Positions 9,451 to 18,103 of a DNA stretch of 64,000 bases are shown here, one piece after another. Positions within the stretch are counted from its first letter, which is position 1. Every line of letters starts with the position of its first letter. Source of the DNA: Thioclava marina (lineage in GTDB: Bacteria; Pseudomonadota; Alphaproteobacteria; Rhodobacterales; Rhodobacteraceae); NCBI RefSeq assembly GCF_002020135.1, contig NZ_MPZS01000002.1, positions 248,001 to 312,000 on the forward strand, read 5' to 3'. A model generated the notes under the pieces. That model was not told the origin of the DNA. It made no database searches and saw only the letters and a list, made by a program, of their open reading frames with translations. The translations under genes and the position numbers were made by a program.

Positions 9451-9471
9451 ACGCTGGAAGGATAACGCACC

Positions 9472-10602
9472 ATGGGCATTCTCGATTTTCTCTCGGGTGA
9501 ATTCATCGATGTCATCGGCTGGACCGACGACACGCGCGATACGATGGTCTGGCGCTTTGAGCGCGAGGGCCATGCGATCAAATATGGCGCAAAGCTCACT
9601 GTGCGTGAGGGGCAGGCGGCGGTCTTCGTCCATGAAGGCCAGCTCGCCGATGTGTTCGGCCCCGGCCTCTACATGTTGGAAACGAACAACCTGCCGATCC
9701 TGACCACGCTCCAGCACTGGGATCACGGGTTCAAATCGCCCTTCCAGTCCGAGATCTATTTCGTCAACACGACCCGGTTCAACGATCTCAAATGGGGCAC
9801 GAAGAACCCCGTGATGGCGCGCGACCCCGAGTTCGGTCCGGTGCGCATTCGCGCCTTCGGCACCTATTCGATGCGCGTCTCCGATCCGGGCAAGTTCCTC
9901 ACCGAGATCGTCGGCACCGATGGCGAATTCACCTCGGACGAGATCAGCTACCAGCTGCGCAACGTGATTGTGCAAGAGTTCTCGCGCGCCATTGCCAGCT
10001 CGGGCATCCCCGTCTTGGACATGGCCGCGAACACCGCCGATATGGGCAAGCTGATCACCAAGGCGATCGCGCCGACGATCGCCGCCTACGGTCTGGAGCT
10101 GCCCGAGTTCTATATCGAGAACGTCTCGCTGCCCGAGGCGGTCGAGGCCGTACTCGACAAGCGCACCTCGATGGGGATCGTGGGTGATCTGAACAAATAC
10201 ATGCAGTTCAATGCCGCCGAAGCGATGGGCCAGCCTGGCTCGGGTGCTTCGGCCGGAATGGGCGCCGCGATGGGCGCGGGCATGGGGGCCGGGATGGGCA
10301 TGGCGATGGGCCAGCAGATGGGGCCGTGGGGGCAGATGCCGCAACAGCCCGCAGCCGCCGCACCGCCGCCTCCCCCGCCGGTCGAGAAGGTCTGGCATCT
10401 CGCGGTGAACGGCCAGACGCAGGGGCCTTACGGGCGTGGGCATCTGGGGCGGATGGTCGCCGAGGGCTCGCTGACCCGCGACAGCCTCGTCTGGACTCCG
10501 GGCCAGAACGGCTGGATGCGCGCCGAGGACGTGACCGAACTGGCGCAGCTCTTCACCATCGCTCCCCCGCCTCCGCCGCCTGCCGCGCCGCCTGCGGGCT
10601 GA
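9472..10602 (+). CDS. SPFH/YdjI-family protein with C-terminal GYF_2-like domain
   Basis: 376 residues. The first about 250 form the SPFH (band-7/YdjI 'virion core') domain, seen in WRFEREGHAIKYGAKLTV, FGPGLYMLETNN, the central TRFNDLKWGTKNPVMARDPE and PEFYIENVSLPEAVEAVLDK. A Gly/Met-rich linker (about 258-285) and a proline-rich stretch follow. Residues about 307-360 (VWHLAVNGQTQGPYGRGHL, SLVWTPGQNGWMRAEDV) fit a GYF_2/DUF4339 module, a small peptide-binding domain common at bacterial membranes. A proline-rich tail closes the protein. Other SPFH proteins scaffold membrane microdomains. The paired zinc-ribbon gene starts 4 bases downstream, as in the ydjG-ydjI arrangement of Bacillus. Confidence 0.85.
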   Translation: MGILDFLSGEFIDVIGWTDDTRDTMVWRFEREGHAIKYGAKLTVREGQAAVFVHEGQLADVFGPGLYMLETNNLPILTTLQHWDHGFKSPFQSEIYFVNTTRFNDLKWGTKNPVMARDPEFGPVRIRAFGTYSMRVSDPGKFLTEIVGTDGEFTSDEISYQLRNVIVQEFSRAIASSGIPVLDMAANTADMGKLITKAIAPTIAAYGLELPEFYIENVSLPEAVEAVLDKRTSMGIVGDLNKYMQFNAAEAMGQPGSGASAGMGAAMGAGMGAGMGMAMGQQMGPWGQMPQQPAAAAPPPPPPVEKVWHLAVNGQTQGPYGRGHLGRMVAEGSLTRDSLVWTPGQNGWMRAEDVTELAQLFTIAPPPPPPAAPPAG

Positions 10603-10606
10603 GCCC

Positions 10607-11749
10607 ATGACCGGGATCCCGAAAGTGGGGCGGAGCAAGTCTCCCGTCCCCGCCGACCCACGCGGCGAAAGCCACTACCACTGTGAAAGCTGCGGCGCGG
10701 ACCTGCGCTTTGCACCGGGCCAGACGCGGCTCGTCTGCGATCACTGCGGTCACGTCCAGGACATTCCCGCCGCGACCGGGCGCGGCGAAGTGCATCTGCG
10801 CGAGATCCCTCTGGAACAGGCGCTCGGGCGCGAGATGCCAGCGCAGGAAATGGAAGAGCACCGCACCGTCTCCTGCCCCAATTGCGGCGCTACGATCGAG
10901 TTGCAAAACGGCGAGCACGCGACCGAATGTCCGTTCTGCGCGACTCCCGTCGTCACCGATACCGGCACGACACGGCTGATCAAGCCGCAAGGCGTTCTGC
11001 CATTCCAGATCACCGAGGATCAGGCCCGGGCTGCGCTCTCGAAATGGCTGGGTTCGCTGTGGTTCGCGCCCAACGGGTTGTCGCAATATGCCCGCAAGGG
11101 GCGGAAGATGGCTGGGGTCTACGCGCCGTTCTGGACCTTCGATGCAGATACCCGCACGCGCTATACCGGCCAGCGTGGGGATGCCTATTTCGAGACCCGT
11201 CAGGTTGCCGTGCGTGAAAACGGCCGCACGGTCTATCACTCGCAGGAGGTGCGCCGGATCCGCTGGACACCCGTGGCGGGGCAGGTCTCGCGGAGCTTCG
11301 ACGACGTGCTGATCTATGCCGCGCGCTCGCTGCCGCCCGGTTACGTTCAGGCGCTGCAACCCTGGGATCTCGGCGCGCTCGAACCCTACCGGCGCGACTA
11401 TCTCGCGGGCTTTTCGGCCGAGGGCTACACGGTCGAGCTTCACGAGGGTCATCACGCCGCCCAAGCCGAGATGATCCGCGTGATCCAGTCCGACATCCGC
11501 CGCGATATCGGCGGCGACGAACAGCGCATCGGCTCGATGGATCCGCTATTCTCGGCCGAGACCTTCAAGCATGTCCTGCTACCGGTCTGGACCGCCGCCT
11601 ATAAGTTCCGCGGCCGCTCCTATCGGTTCGTCGTCAACGCCCAGACGGGCCGCGTGCAGGGCGACCGCCCCTGGTCGCCATGGAAGATCGCCTTCGCGGT
11701 GATTGCGGCGCTGATCGTGGTCGGGGCGATTGCCTATCTGAAGCGCTGA
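10607..11749 (+). CDS. Double zinc-ribbon membrane-anchored protein (YdjG-like)
   Basis: 380 residues with two N-terminal zinc ribbons: Cys26/29 with Cys44/47 (HCESCG, VCDHCG) and Cys90/93 with Cys108/111 (SCPNCG, CPFC). A long alpha/beta domain follows. One hydrophobic segment at the extreme C-terminus (about 360-376, IAFAVIAALIVVGAIAYL) anchors it. Such proteins are often mislabelled as primosomal replication factor or helicase because of the ribbons, but no helicase motif is present. It is the last gene of the XpaC-TelA-SPFH operon and probably sits at the inner membrane with the SPFH partner. It converges on a 59-residue gene. Confidence 0.82.
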   Translation: MTGIPKVGRSKSPVPADPRGESHYHCESCGADLRFAPGQTRLVCDHCGHVQDIPAATGRGEVHLREIPLEQALGREMPAQEMEEHRTVSCPNCGATIELQNGEHATECPFCATPVVTDTGTTRLIKPQGVLPFQITEDQARAALSKWLGSLWFAPNGLSQYARKGRKMAGVYAPFWTFDADTRTRYTGQRGDAYFETRQVAVRENGRTVYHSQEVRRIRWTPVAGQVSRSFDDVLIYAARSLPPGYVQALQPWDLGALEPYRRDYLAGFSAEGYTVELHEGHHAAQAEMIRVIQSDIRRDIGGDEQRIGSMDPLFSAETFKHVLLPVWTAAYKFRGRSYRFVVNAQTGRVQGDRPWSPWKIAFAVIAALIVVGAIAYLKR

Positions 11750-11756
11750 GACGGCC

Positions 11757-11936
11757 TCAACGCCGCCCCGGCAGATCCTCCATCCCGAAGGCGATGCCCT
11801 GCGGCGCGAGCCAATTGGCAAAGCGCACCACCTTTTCGTCGAGCGAGCAGGTCGCGCCCTGCTTCGCCATTTCCACCTCATAGGCGGCTCGCAGATCCAT
11901 TTGCCGCTCGGGCGTGAGCTCGGTCCAGCGCGTCAT
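11757..11936 (-). CDS. Small conserved-looking protein, unknown function
   Basis: A 59-residue ORF with an AAGGAG ribosome site 6 bases before its ATG. The protein starts MTRWTELTPERQMDLRAAYE and ends in FGMEDLPGRR. It is soluble, helical and amphipathic with a single Cys30. Codon use resembles neighbouring genes. It is divergent from trxC with 69 bases between start codons, so the two probably share a regulatory region. I do not recognise the family. Confidence 0.65.
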   Translation of the reverse strand: MTRWTELTPERQMDLRAAYEVEMAKQGATCSLDEKVVRFANWLAPQGIAFGMEDLPGRR

Positions 11937-11945
11937 GTCGTCTCC

Positions 11946-11976
11946 TTGTATTCGCGACAAGCCATTCTGATATATT
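11946..11976 (+). promoter_or_regulatory. Candidate promoter of trxC
   Basis: TTGTAT (11946-11951) and TATATT (11971-11976) are 19 bases apart, or 16 bases to the alternative TGATAT at 11968. They lie in the only AT-rich stretch of the short trxC divergent intergenic region. The spacing is off the optimum, so the exact boxes are uncertain. Confidence 0.35.
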
Positions 11977-12005
11977 GTGCAAGTTGAATGCAAAGGACCG
12001 GTGAC

Positions 12006-12449
12006 ATGACCCAATCCTACCGAGTGACCTGCCTCGATTGCGGGCAGGCGAACCGGGTTCCCGCCGACAAGCTCTCGGCCGGACCGAAATGCGGCACCTG
12101 CGGGAACAAGCTGATCTCCGGTAAGGTGGCCGAGGTCGATTTCGCGACGCTCGCGAAGGCCGAGAGAGACGATCTGCCGCTGTTGGTGGATTTCTGGGCG
12201 CCCTGGTGCGGGCCTTGCCGCGCGATGGCCCCGCAATTCCAGCAAGCCGCCGGCATTCTGGCGCCGCATGTGCGCCTCGCCAAGATCAACACCCAGGTCA
12301 ACCCGACCGCGACTCAGCGCTACAGGATCCAGGGCATCCCCGCCTTCATCCTGTTCCACAAGGGGCGCGAGGCCGCCCGCGCGGCAGGGGCCAGACCGGC
12401 GGCCGATCTCGTGGCCTTCGTGAAATCGAAGATTTCGATCCCCGCCTGA
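12006..12449 (+). CDS. trxC: Thioredoxin 2 (zinc-binding thioredoxin)
   Basis: 147 residues. The N-terminal zinc module has Cys9/Cys12 (CLDCG) and Cys29/Cys32 (CGTCG). The thioredoxin fold carries the active site W67-C-G-P-C71 (FWAPWCGPCRAMAP) and the cis-proline loop QGIPAFILF. This is the disulfide reductase TrxC, usually induced by oxidative stress; no clear OxyR site was read here. ATG 12006 is preferred over ATG 11988 because AAAGGA lies 8 bases before it. A tRNA gene follows 95 bases after the stop. Confidence 0.95.
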   Translation: MTQSYRVTCLDCGQANRVPADKLSAGPKCGTCGNKLISGKVAEVDFATLAKAERDDLPLLVDFWAPWCGPCRAMAPQFQQAAGILAPHVRLAKINTQVNPTATQRYRIQGIPAFILFHKGREAARAAGARPAADLVAFVKSKISIPA

Positions 12450-12501
12450 TCCTTAACCACCGGCCGGGGCGAAAAAATTCGCGCAAGCCGGGGCGGGCCG
12501 C

Positions 12502-12531
12502 TTGACAAGCCCGGCGCCTTGCGCGAAATAC
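12502..12531 (+). promoter_or_regulatory. Promoter of the tRNA-Ala gene
   Basis: A consensus TTGACA (12502-12507) is followed, 17-18 bases on, by GAAATAC (12525-12531). It lies 14 bases before the mature tRNA 5' end, a typical stable-RNA layout. Confidence 0.65.
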
Positions 12532-12544
12532 CCGGCCACGGTGA

Positions 12545-12620
<76 letters not shown>

Positions 12621-12631
12621 AACCGTCTTCC

Positions 12632-12660
12632 AAAAAGCGCCCGATATTCGGGCGCTTTTT
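12632..12660 (+). terminator. Rho-independent terminator after tRNA-Ala
   Basis: A perfect 13-bp inverted repeat AAAAAGCGCCCGA / TCGGGCGCTTTTT with a 3-base loop sits 11 bases after the CCA end. The T-run is part of the right arm. The symmetric arms would also stop minus-strand transcription. Confidence 0.85.
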
Positions 12661-12907
12661 GCATTTCCAAGCCTTGTCAAAGACTTATCCACAAACCCGC
12701 GCGCCGCGCCTCTGCAATGTGGATGATCTATCCCCAGATTTCGTGGGCCACCCCCACTTTATCCACCAGAAATTGCTTTACAGATCGCCCCTCCGCCTAC
12801 ACGATATCTGGTAGGGACAGGCGGCTGCCACCGCCTTTTCTTGTAAAGCCGACAAGCCCTAGGTGAGCTGTACTCCAGGGCGCCAAAACAGGCAGGGGGA
12901 TACGAGC

Positions 12908-13411
12908 ATGGCGCTGAGCGAAGACTATCTGAACGCCGAGGAACTCCACCCGATCGACATCGTCGAGACGCTGGCCGAGGCGCATCAATGGGAATTCGAC
13001 CGGGTTACCGACGATCAGATCGCGATGGCGGTCGAAGGCCAGTGGCGAACCTATTCGATCACCCTCGCCTGGTCGGACATGGACGAGACGCTGCGCCTGA
13101 TCTGCACCTTCGAGATGGACCCGCCGAGCGCCCGCGAAGGCGCGCTCTATGACCTGCTCAATCGCGTCAATGACCGGGTGTGGACCGGCGCCTTCACCTT
13201 CTGGCCCGATCAACGCCTGATGGTGTGGCGGCACGGGCTGGTGCTCTCGGGCGGTCAGTTGCCCGGCCCCGAACAGCTCGACCGGCTGATCGGCGCGGCG
13301 GTTGTCGCTTCCGAGCGTTTCTACCCCGCCTTCCAGCTCGCGACCTGGGGCGAACGCGATCCCGAAGACGCGATGCAGGTCGCCATTGCGGAGGCTTACG
13401 GGCGCGCCTAA
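12908..13411 (+). CDS. YbjN-domain protein
   Basis: A 167-residue soluble alpha/beta protein with the YbjN / type III secretion chaperone-like fold. Family features are PIDIVETLAEAHQWEFDR, the acidic EMDPPSAREGALYDLLNRVN, and a Trp/Phe-rich sheet (TGAFTFWPDQRLMVWRHGL). YbjN proteins are small cytosolic factors connected to stress and motility phenotypes in enterobacteria, with no known enzyme activity. The gene starts 28 bases upstream of proC and is probably co-transcribed with proC-csaA-hydroxyacid dehydrogenase. The 247 bases between the tRNA terminator and this start show no gene. Confidence 0.85.
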   Translation: MALSEDYLNAEELHPIDIVETLAEAHQWEFDRVTDDQIAMAVEGQWRTYSITLAWSDMDETLRLICTFEMDPPSAREGALYDLLNRVNDRVWTGAFTFWPDQRLMVWRHGLVLSGGQLPGPEQLDRLIGAAVVASERFYPAFQLATWGERDPEDAMQVAIAEAYGRA

Positions 13412-13438
13412 TCTCCCCCCCGAACCAAAGGGGGAAGC

Positions 13439-14251
13439 ATGAGCTTTGAGAACATTTCCGACCGTGGCCTCGTCATTCTGGGGTGTGGACGCATGGGCGG
13501 CGCGATCCTTCAGGGGCTGTTGAAGGGCGGGCTTTCCGCCAACTCTGTCTGGGTGGTCGATCCACACCCGTCCGACTGGCTGAACGGCGCGGGCGTGCAT
13601 CTGAACGCCGAATTGCCTGAAAATCCTGCCGTCGTGCTCGTTGCGGTGAAGCCGCAGATGATGGCCGATGCGCTGCCGCAGCTCTCGGCAATGGCGCAGG
13701 GAAATACGCTGTTCGTGACCGTCGCGGCCGGGATCACCATCGCAGGATACGAAAAAATGCTGGGCGGCCAGACCCGTCTGGTGCGCGCGATGCCCAACAC
13801 GCCCGCCGCAATCGGGCGCGGCGTGACGGCGATCGTCGGCAATCCGAATGCGACACCGGCCGATCTCGACACGGCCGAGGCGCTGATGGGCGCGGTGGGT
13901 CAGGTCGTCCGGCTCGACAATGAAGGCCAGATGGATGCGGTGATCGGCGTCTCGGGCTCCGGCCCCGCCTATGTCTTCCACCTGATCGAGGTGATGGCGG
14001 CGGCGGGAGTGGCCGAAGGGCTCGACCCCGATCTTGCGATGCGACTTGCCAAGGCGACCGTCGGCGGCGCGGGTCAGCTGGCCGAGGACAGCGACGAAAC
14101 CCCGTCTAAACTGCGTGAGAACGTGACCTCTCCGGGCGGGACTACGGCTGCGGCGCTCGAGGTGCTGATGGATCCGGAGACCGGCATGCCGCCGCTGATG
14201 CGCCGCGCCGTCGCCGCGAATATCGCGCGCAACCGGGAGCTCGGGAAATGA
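13439..14251 (+). CDS. proC: Pyrroline-5-carboxylate reductase
   Basis: This 270-residue enzyme performs the last step of proline synthesis, NAD(P)H reduction of 1-pyrroline-5-carboxylate. The Rossmann motif LGCGRMGGA is at residues 14-22. The C-terminal signature ENVTSPGGTTAAALEVL, which covers the substrate site, is intact. The gene has a GGGGGAAGC ribosome site. Its stop overlaps csaA by 4 bases (ATGA), so the two are translationally coupled. Confidence 0.95.
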   Translation: MSFENISDRGLVILGCGRMGGAILQGLLKGGLSANSVWVVDPHPSDWLNGAGVHLNAELPENPAVVLVAVKPQMMADALPQLSAMAQGNTLFVTVAAGITIAGYEKMLGGQTRLVRAMPNTPAAIGRGVTAIVGNPNATPADLDTAEALMGAVGQVVRLDNEGQMDAVIGVSGSGPAYVFHLIEVMAAAGVAEGLDPDLAMRLAKATVGGAGQLAEDSDETPSKLRENVTSPGGTTAAALEVLMDPETGMPPLMRRAVAANIARNRELGK

Positions 14252-14583
14252 CGATCTCCTTTGATGACTTCATGAAGGTGGATATCCGCTGCGGCCGGAT
14301 CACCGACGCCCAGCCCTTCCCCGAGGCGCGCAAACCCGCGATCAAGCTCTGGGTCGATTACGGCCCCGAGATCGGCGTGAAAAAGAGCTCGGCGCAGATC
14401 ACCGTGCATTACGCCCCCGAGGAGCTGATTGGCAAACTCGTCTTCGGCGTGATCAATTTCCCGCCGCGCCAGATAGGTCCCTTCATGTCCGAGGCGCTGG
14501 TGCTCGGCGTGCCCGACGAGGCGGGCGAGGTGGTGCTGCTGACGCCCGACAAGGATGTGCCAATCGGCGGGAGGATGTTCTGA
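14248..14583 (+). CDS. csaA: CsaA-like tRNA-binding domain protein
   Basis: A 111-residue single-domain protein of the tRNA-binding (EMAP II/CsaA) OB fold. MKVDIRCGRITDAQPFPEAR and the VNFPPRQIGPFMSE-like segment (here INFPPRQIGPFMSEALVLG) are diagnostic. Homologues bind tRNA or act as export-related chaperones; the physiological role is unsettled. It overlaps proC by ATGA upstream and the next gene by one base (TGATG). Confidence 0.9.
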   Translation: MTISFDDFMKVDIRCGRITDAQPFPEARKPAIKLWVDYGPEIGVKKSSAQITVHYAPEELIGKLVFGVINFPPRQIGPFMSEALVLGVPDEAGEVVLLTPDKDVPIGGRMF

Positions 14584-15530
14584 TGAAACTGCTCGTGACC
14601 CGCAAGCTGACCGAAGAGGTCGAAGCCCGTGTGGCGAAGGAATTCGATGCGACCTTCCGCAACGGCTCGGCCCCGATGACCGAAGAGGAGGCGCATCAGG
14701 CGCTTGCCGATTACGACGCGCTTCTGGTGACGCTGGGCGACAAGCTTTCGGCCCGCGCCTTCGCCGATATTCCCCGCGCCCAGATCGTCGCGAATTTCGG
14801 GGTGGGCTATAACCATATCGACGTGGCCGCAGCCGAAGCGCATGGGGTCACCGTGACCAACACGCCGGGCGCCGTGACCGATGCGACCGCCGATATCGCG
14901 ATGATGCTGATCCTGATGAGCGCGCGGCGCGCCAGCGCCGGCGAGCGTTACGTGCGGCGCGGCGATTGGACCGGCTGGACTCCCACGCAATTCCTCGGCC
15001 ATCACGTGTCGGGCAAGAAGGTGGGGATCATCGGCATGGGCCGGATCGGCACAGCCATCGCGCGGCGCTGCCATTTCGGCTTCGGAATGGAGGTGCTTTA
15101 CACCAAGCGCACGCCCACCGATCCGGGCTTCCCCGCGCAACATGTCAGCCAGGACGAACTGCTGCAAACAGCCGATTTCGTGGTGATCGCGGTGCCTGCA
15201 AGCCCCGCCACCCACCATCTGATCGGTGCGGCAGAAATCGCGAAAATGCAGCCCCATGCGCATCTGATCAATATTGCACGCGGTGATATCGTCGACGAGG
15301 CCGCGCTGATCGCGGCGCTGCAATCGAACGCGATCGCGGGGGCTGGCCTCGATGTCTACGAGCGCGAGCCCTTCGTGCCCGAAGCGCTACGCGAGATGGA
15401 CAATGTCACGCTGCTCCCGCATCTGGGCACCGCCGCGCTTGAGGTGCGCGACGCGATGGGGCATATGGCGGTCGATAACCTGATCGCCTTTCGCGACGGC
15501 AAGGAACCTCCGAACCGCGTCACGGCTTGA
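14583..15530 (+). CDS. D-isomer-specific 2-hydroxyacid dehydrogenase (D-glycerate dehydrogenase type)
   Basis: 315 residues. The NAD-binding motif GMGRIGTAIA lies at 151-160. The catalytic Arg is in INIARGDIVDEAAL, the Glu in the YEREPFVPEA region, and the His in LLPHLGTAALEVR. The closest family is glyoxylate/hydroxypyruvate reductase or D-glycerate dehydrogenase, which would interconvert hydroxypyruvate and glycerate. A hydroxypyruvate isomerase gene lies 12 kb away. Exact substrate cannot be read from the sequence. The start codon ATG 14583 shares a base with the csaA stop. Confidence 0.88.
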   Translation: MKLLVTRKLTEEVEARVAKEFDATFRNGSAPMTEEEAHQALADYDALLVTLGDKLSARAFADIPRAQIVANFGVGYNHIDVAAAEAHGVTVTNTPGAVTDATADIAMMLILMSARRASAGERYVRRGDWTGWTPTQFLGHHVSGKKVGIIGMGRIGTAIARRCHFGFGMEVLYTKRTPTDPGFPAQHVSQDELLQTADFVVIAVPASPATHHLIGAAEIAKMQPHAHLINIARGDIVDEAALIAALQSNAIAGAGLDVYEREPFVPEALREMDNVTLLPHLGTAALEVRDAMGHMAVDNLIAFRDGKEPPNRVTA

Positions 15531-15572
15531 TCTTTTGCCTCCTTGGCGGGAGGGTCTGCCAAGGAGGAGCCG

Positions 15573-16691
15573 ATGCATCAACCTGTCATTACCGGAACCG
15601 GGGTCTTCACTCCGCAGAATGTCATCACCAATGCCGAACTGGTCGAGGCGTTCAACGCCTATGCCGATCTGTTCAACGCCGAGAATGCCGAGGCCATCGC
15701 CGCGGGCGAGGTGCAGGCGAAGGATCACAGCTCGGTCGAGTTCATCCTGAAAGCCTCTGGCATCGAGCAGCGCTTCGTGATGGACAAGGACGGCGTGCTG
15801 GACCCGACCCGGATGTATCCACGCCTGCGCCAGCGCTCGGATGACGAGCCGGGCATCATGGCCGAGATCGCACTCGACGCCTGCCACAAGGCGCTGGCGA
15901 TGGCGGGCCGCACCGGCGAAGAGGTGGATCTGGTGATCTGCGCGGCCTCGAACATGGAGCGCGCCTACCCCGCCATCGCGATCGAGATCCAGAAACTGCT
16001 CGGTGCGGGTGGCTTTGCCTTCGACATGAACGTGGCCTGTTCTTCCGCCACGTTCGGCATTCAGGCCGCCGCCGACATGATCCGGACGGGCTCGGTTCGC
16101 CGCGCGCTGGTGGTGAACCCCGAGATCACCTCCGGGCACCTGGAATGGCGCGACCGCGATTGCCATTTCATCTTCGGCGATGTCGCGACCGCGACGCTGA
16201 TCGAACGGCGCGAGGATGCGCCGCACGGCTTCCTCATCCGTTCCACCCGTTGCGCCACCGAATTCTCTAACAATATCCGCAACAACAACGGCTTCCTGCG
16301 CCGCACCCGCCCCGATGGCGTGGCCGACCGGCGCGACATGCAGTTCATGCAGGAGGGCCGGAAGGTCTTCAAGGAAGTGATGCCGATGGTGGCCAAACAC
16401 ATCCACGAACACCTGTCGGAGACCGGCGTGAAGCCGGACGATCTGCACCGCCTCTGGCTGCATCAGGCCAACAAGACGATGAACGATTTCCTGGGCAAGA
16501 AGGTGCTGGGCCGCGACCCTGAACCGGATGAGCAACCCAACATCCTGCAGGATTACGCGAACACGTCCTCGGCCGGGTCGATCATCGCCTTCGCGAAATA
16601 CTCGGACGATTTCCAGCCGGGCGAGATCGGGCTGATCTGTTCCTTCGGGGCGGGCTATTCGGTGGGCTCGGTCGTCGTCGAACGGATCTAA
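15573..16691 (+). CDS. Beta-ketoacyl-ACP synthase III-like enzyme
   Basis: This 372-residue thiolase-fold condensing enzyme has an intact Cys-His-Asn triad: C156 in NVACSSATFG, H297 in LWLHQANKTMN and N330 in YANTSSAGSI. It is longer than classical FabH (about 320 residues), with an extra N-terminal segment around residues 25-55 (AYADLFNAENAEAIAAGEV). This places it in a FabH-like subgroup rather than the housekeeping enzyme. It may prime fatty acid or specialised acyl-chain synthesis. ATG 15573 is chosen because AAGGAGGAG lies just upstream. No other fatty acid synthesis gene is adjacent. Confidence 0.85.
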   Translation: MHQPVITGTGVFTPQNVITNAELVEAFNAYADLFNAENAEAIAAGEVQAKDHSSVEFILKASGIEQRFVMDKDGVLDPTRMYPRLRQRSDDEPGIMAEIALDACHKALAMAGRTGEEVDLVICAASNMERAYPAIAIEIQKLLGAGGFAFDMNVACSSATFGIQAAADMIRTGSVRRALVVNPEITSGHLEWRDRDCHFIFGDVATATLIERREDAPHGFLIRSTRCATEFSNNIRNNNGFLRRTRPDGVADRRDMQFMQEGRKVFKEVMPMVAKHIHEHLSETGVKPDDLHRLWLHQANKTMNDFLGKKVLGRDPEPDEQPNILQDYANTSSAGSIIAFAKYSDDFQPGEIGLICSFGAGYSVGSVVVERI

Positions 16692-16763
16692 GCGCCGAAA
16701 GCGGCTGCATCGTGCTACACTCCCATGACGCCGCCCGCAGAATGGATGGCGGGGGGAGTGCCC

Positions 16764-17483
16764 ATGATGCTTCGCTTTGTCCGAACGATCCTGATCCTGC
16801 CCTTTCTTACCGCGCAGTCCTCTTGTGCGGAACCCCTTGTGCTCTCGGGCAAGTTCGTGGGTCAGCTCAAGCTGAAGAAAGACGCGGAATGCACCTTCCC
16901 CGGCCCGTGGCAGGTGCAGGAGCGCTTCGGCTATATCGATGAAAGCGGCACCGGCTGGCTGACCGTGAAGGGCGATTGCACCGACGGCGCCTCGATCCCG
17001 CAATGGGCGCAGCCCTTCGTGGGTGGTCCGATGACGCTGCGATACCTGCCTGCGGCGGTGCTGCATGACCACTATTCGAAATCGGTGCGGCCGGTCTATG
17101 GCTGGCTCCAGACGCAGCGCATGTTCCATGACGTCCTGCTCGACTCACATGTCGAGCCGGAACTGGCCGCGATCCTCTACGCCGCCGTCCTGATCGGCTC
17201 GAAGAAATGGATCGTCCGCCTTCAGGGCACCCCTTGCGACATCGGCGAGGTCTGCGTGCGGCGCTACGGCATGGTCGCGGTCTATGAGAGTGAGCCCGAG
17301 ATCTACGACACCCGCGCCTTCAAGACCCAGTTCGACAAGGCCATCGCCCAGATCAAGGCGGACGGCGCGACAGGCGAGCCCGCCGTGGAGGCGATCGTGC
17401 GCGAAATTACGGGCAGCACTATATATCTCGACACGTTGTCGGGAGTGATCGCCCCGGACTTCGTCCCGATAGCGACCGAATAG
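16764..17483 (+). CDS. DUF1353 family secreted protein
   Basis: About 239 residues with an N-terminal signal peptide (MMLRFVRTILILPFLTAQSS, cleavage probably after SSCA). The DUF1353 core has the conserved TDGASIPQWAQPFVGG, the VLHDHYS helix and VYGWLQTQRMFHDVLLDS. The family is phage/bacterial, of unknown activity, with a conserved His-Asp that could bind metal. ATG 16764 follows GGGGGGAG; earlier in-frame ATGs lack a ribosome site. It converges on tdk with only 4 bases between stops. Confidence 0.78.
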   Translation: MMLRFVRTILILPFLTAQSSCAEPLVLSGKFVGQLKLKKDAECTFPGPWQVQERFGYIDESGTGWLTVKGDCTDGASIPQWAQPFVGGPMTLRYLPAAVLHDHYSKSVRPVYGWLQTQRMFHDVLLDSHVEPELAAILYAAVLIGSKKWIVRLQGTPCDIGEVCVRRYGMVAVYESEPEIYDTRAFKTQFDKAIAQIKADGATGEPAVEAIVREITGSTIYLDTLSGVIAPDFVPIATE

Positions 17484-17487
17484 GCGG

Positions 17488-18069
17488 TCAGTCGCGGCCC
17501 ATCGCCTCGCGCCAGTGGCGGCGGCAGAGGCTCACATAGGTCTCGTTGCCACCGATCTGAACCTGATCGCCGTCGCGCAACGCCTGGCCGCCTTCCCCCA
17601 TGCGCACGACCATCGTGGCCTTCTTGCCGCAATGGCAGATCGTGCGCACCTCGCGCATCTCGTCGGCCAGCGCGAGAAGCGCCGCCGAGCCGGGGAAGAG
17701 CTTGCCCTGGAAATCCACCCTTAGCCCGTAGCACATCACCGGCACGCGCAGATCGTCGACCGCACGGGCCAGTTGCCAGACCTGTGTCTCGCTCAGAAAT
17801 TGTGCTTCATCCACAAATACGCAAGCGCAAGGCCCGCGATCGAGCCGAGACTTGATCATTTCGAACATGTCGGTCTCGCCGGTGAAGCAAGAGGCCTTTG
17901 CCCCGATCCCGATTCGGCTCGCGATCTGACCATCCCCAGCCCGGTCATCGAGCTTCGCCGTGACGAGCAAGGTCTGCATCCCGCGCTCGATGTAGTTGTA
18001 GGACGCCTGCAAGAGGATCGTGCTCTTGCCCGCATTCATGGTGGAGTAATGGAAATAGAGCTTGGCCAT
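17488..18069 (-). CDS. tdk: Thymidine kinase
   Basis: This 193-residue type II thymidine kinase phosphorylates thymidine in the salvage pathway. The P-loop region STMNAGKSTILLQ is at about residues 9-21. FVDEAQFLSE gives the Walker B/catalytic Glu. The zinc cysteines are TICHCG and the C-terminal SLCRRHW. The protein is complete. Its leader is unusual: a 13-base palindrome TTGGCTTAGCCAA begins 4 bases upstream of ATG, and a strong 14-bp hairpin lies at 18104-18140. Confidence 0.95.
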   Translation of the reverse strand: MAKLYFHYSTMNAGKSTILLQASYNYIERGMQTLLVTAKLDDRAGDGQIASRIGIGAKASCFTGETDMFEMIKSRLDRGPCACVFVDEAQFLSETQVWQLARAVDDLRVPVMCYGLRVDFQGKLFPGSAALLALADEMREVRTICHCGKKATMVVRMGEGGQALRDGDQVQIGGNETYVSLCRRHWREAMGRD

Positions 18070-18103
18070 GCCTTGGCTTAGCCAAAGCCGTAAAGTACGG
18101 CAA

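Noticed and set aside
10607-11749. Primosomal protein N' or helicase label for the zinc-ribbon protein
   Set aside because: No Walker or helicase motif is present; only zinc ribbons and a C-terminal membrane segment.
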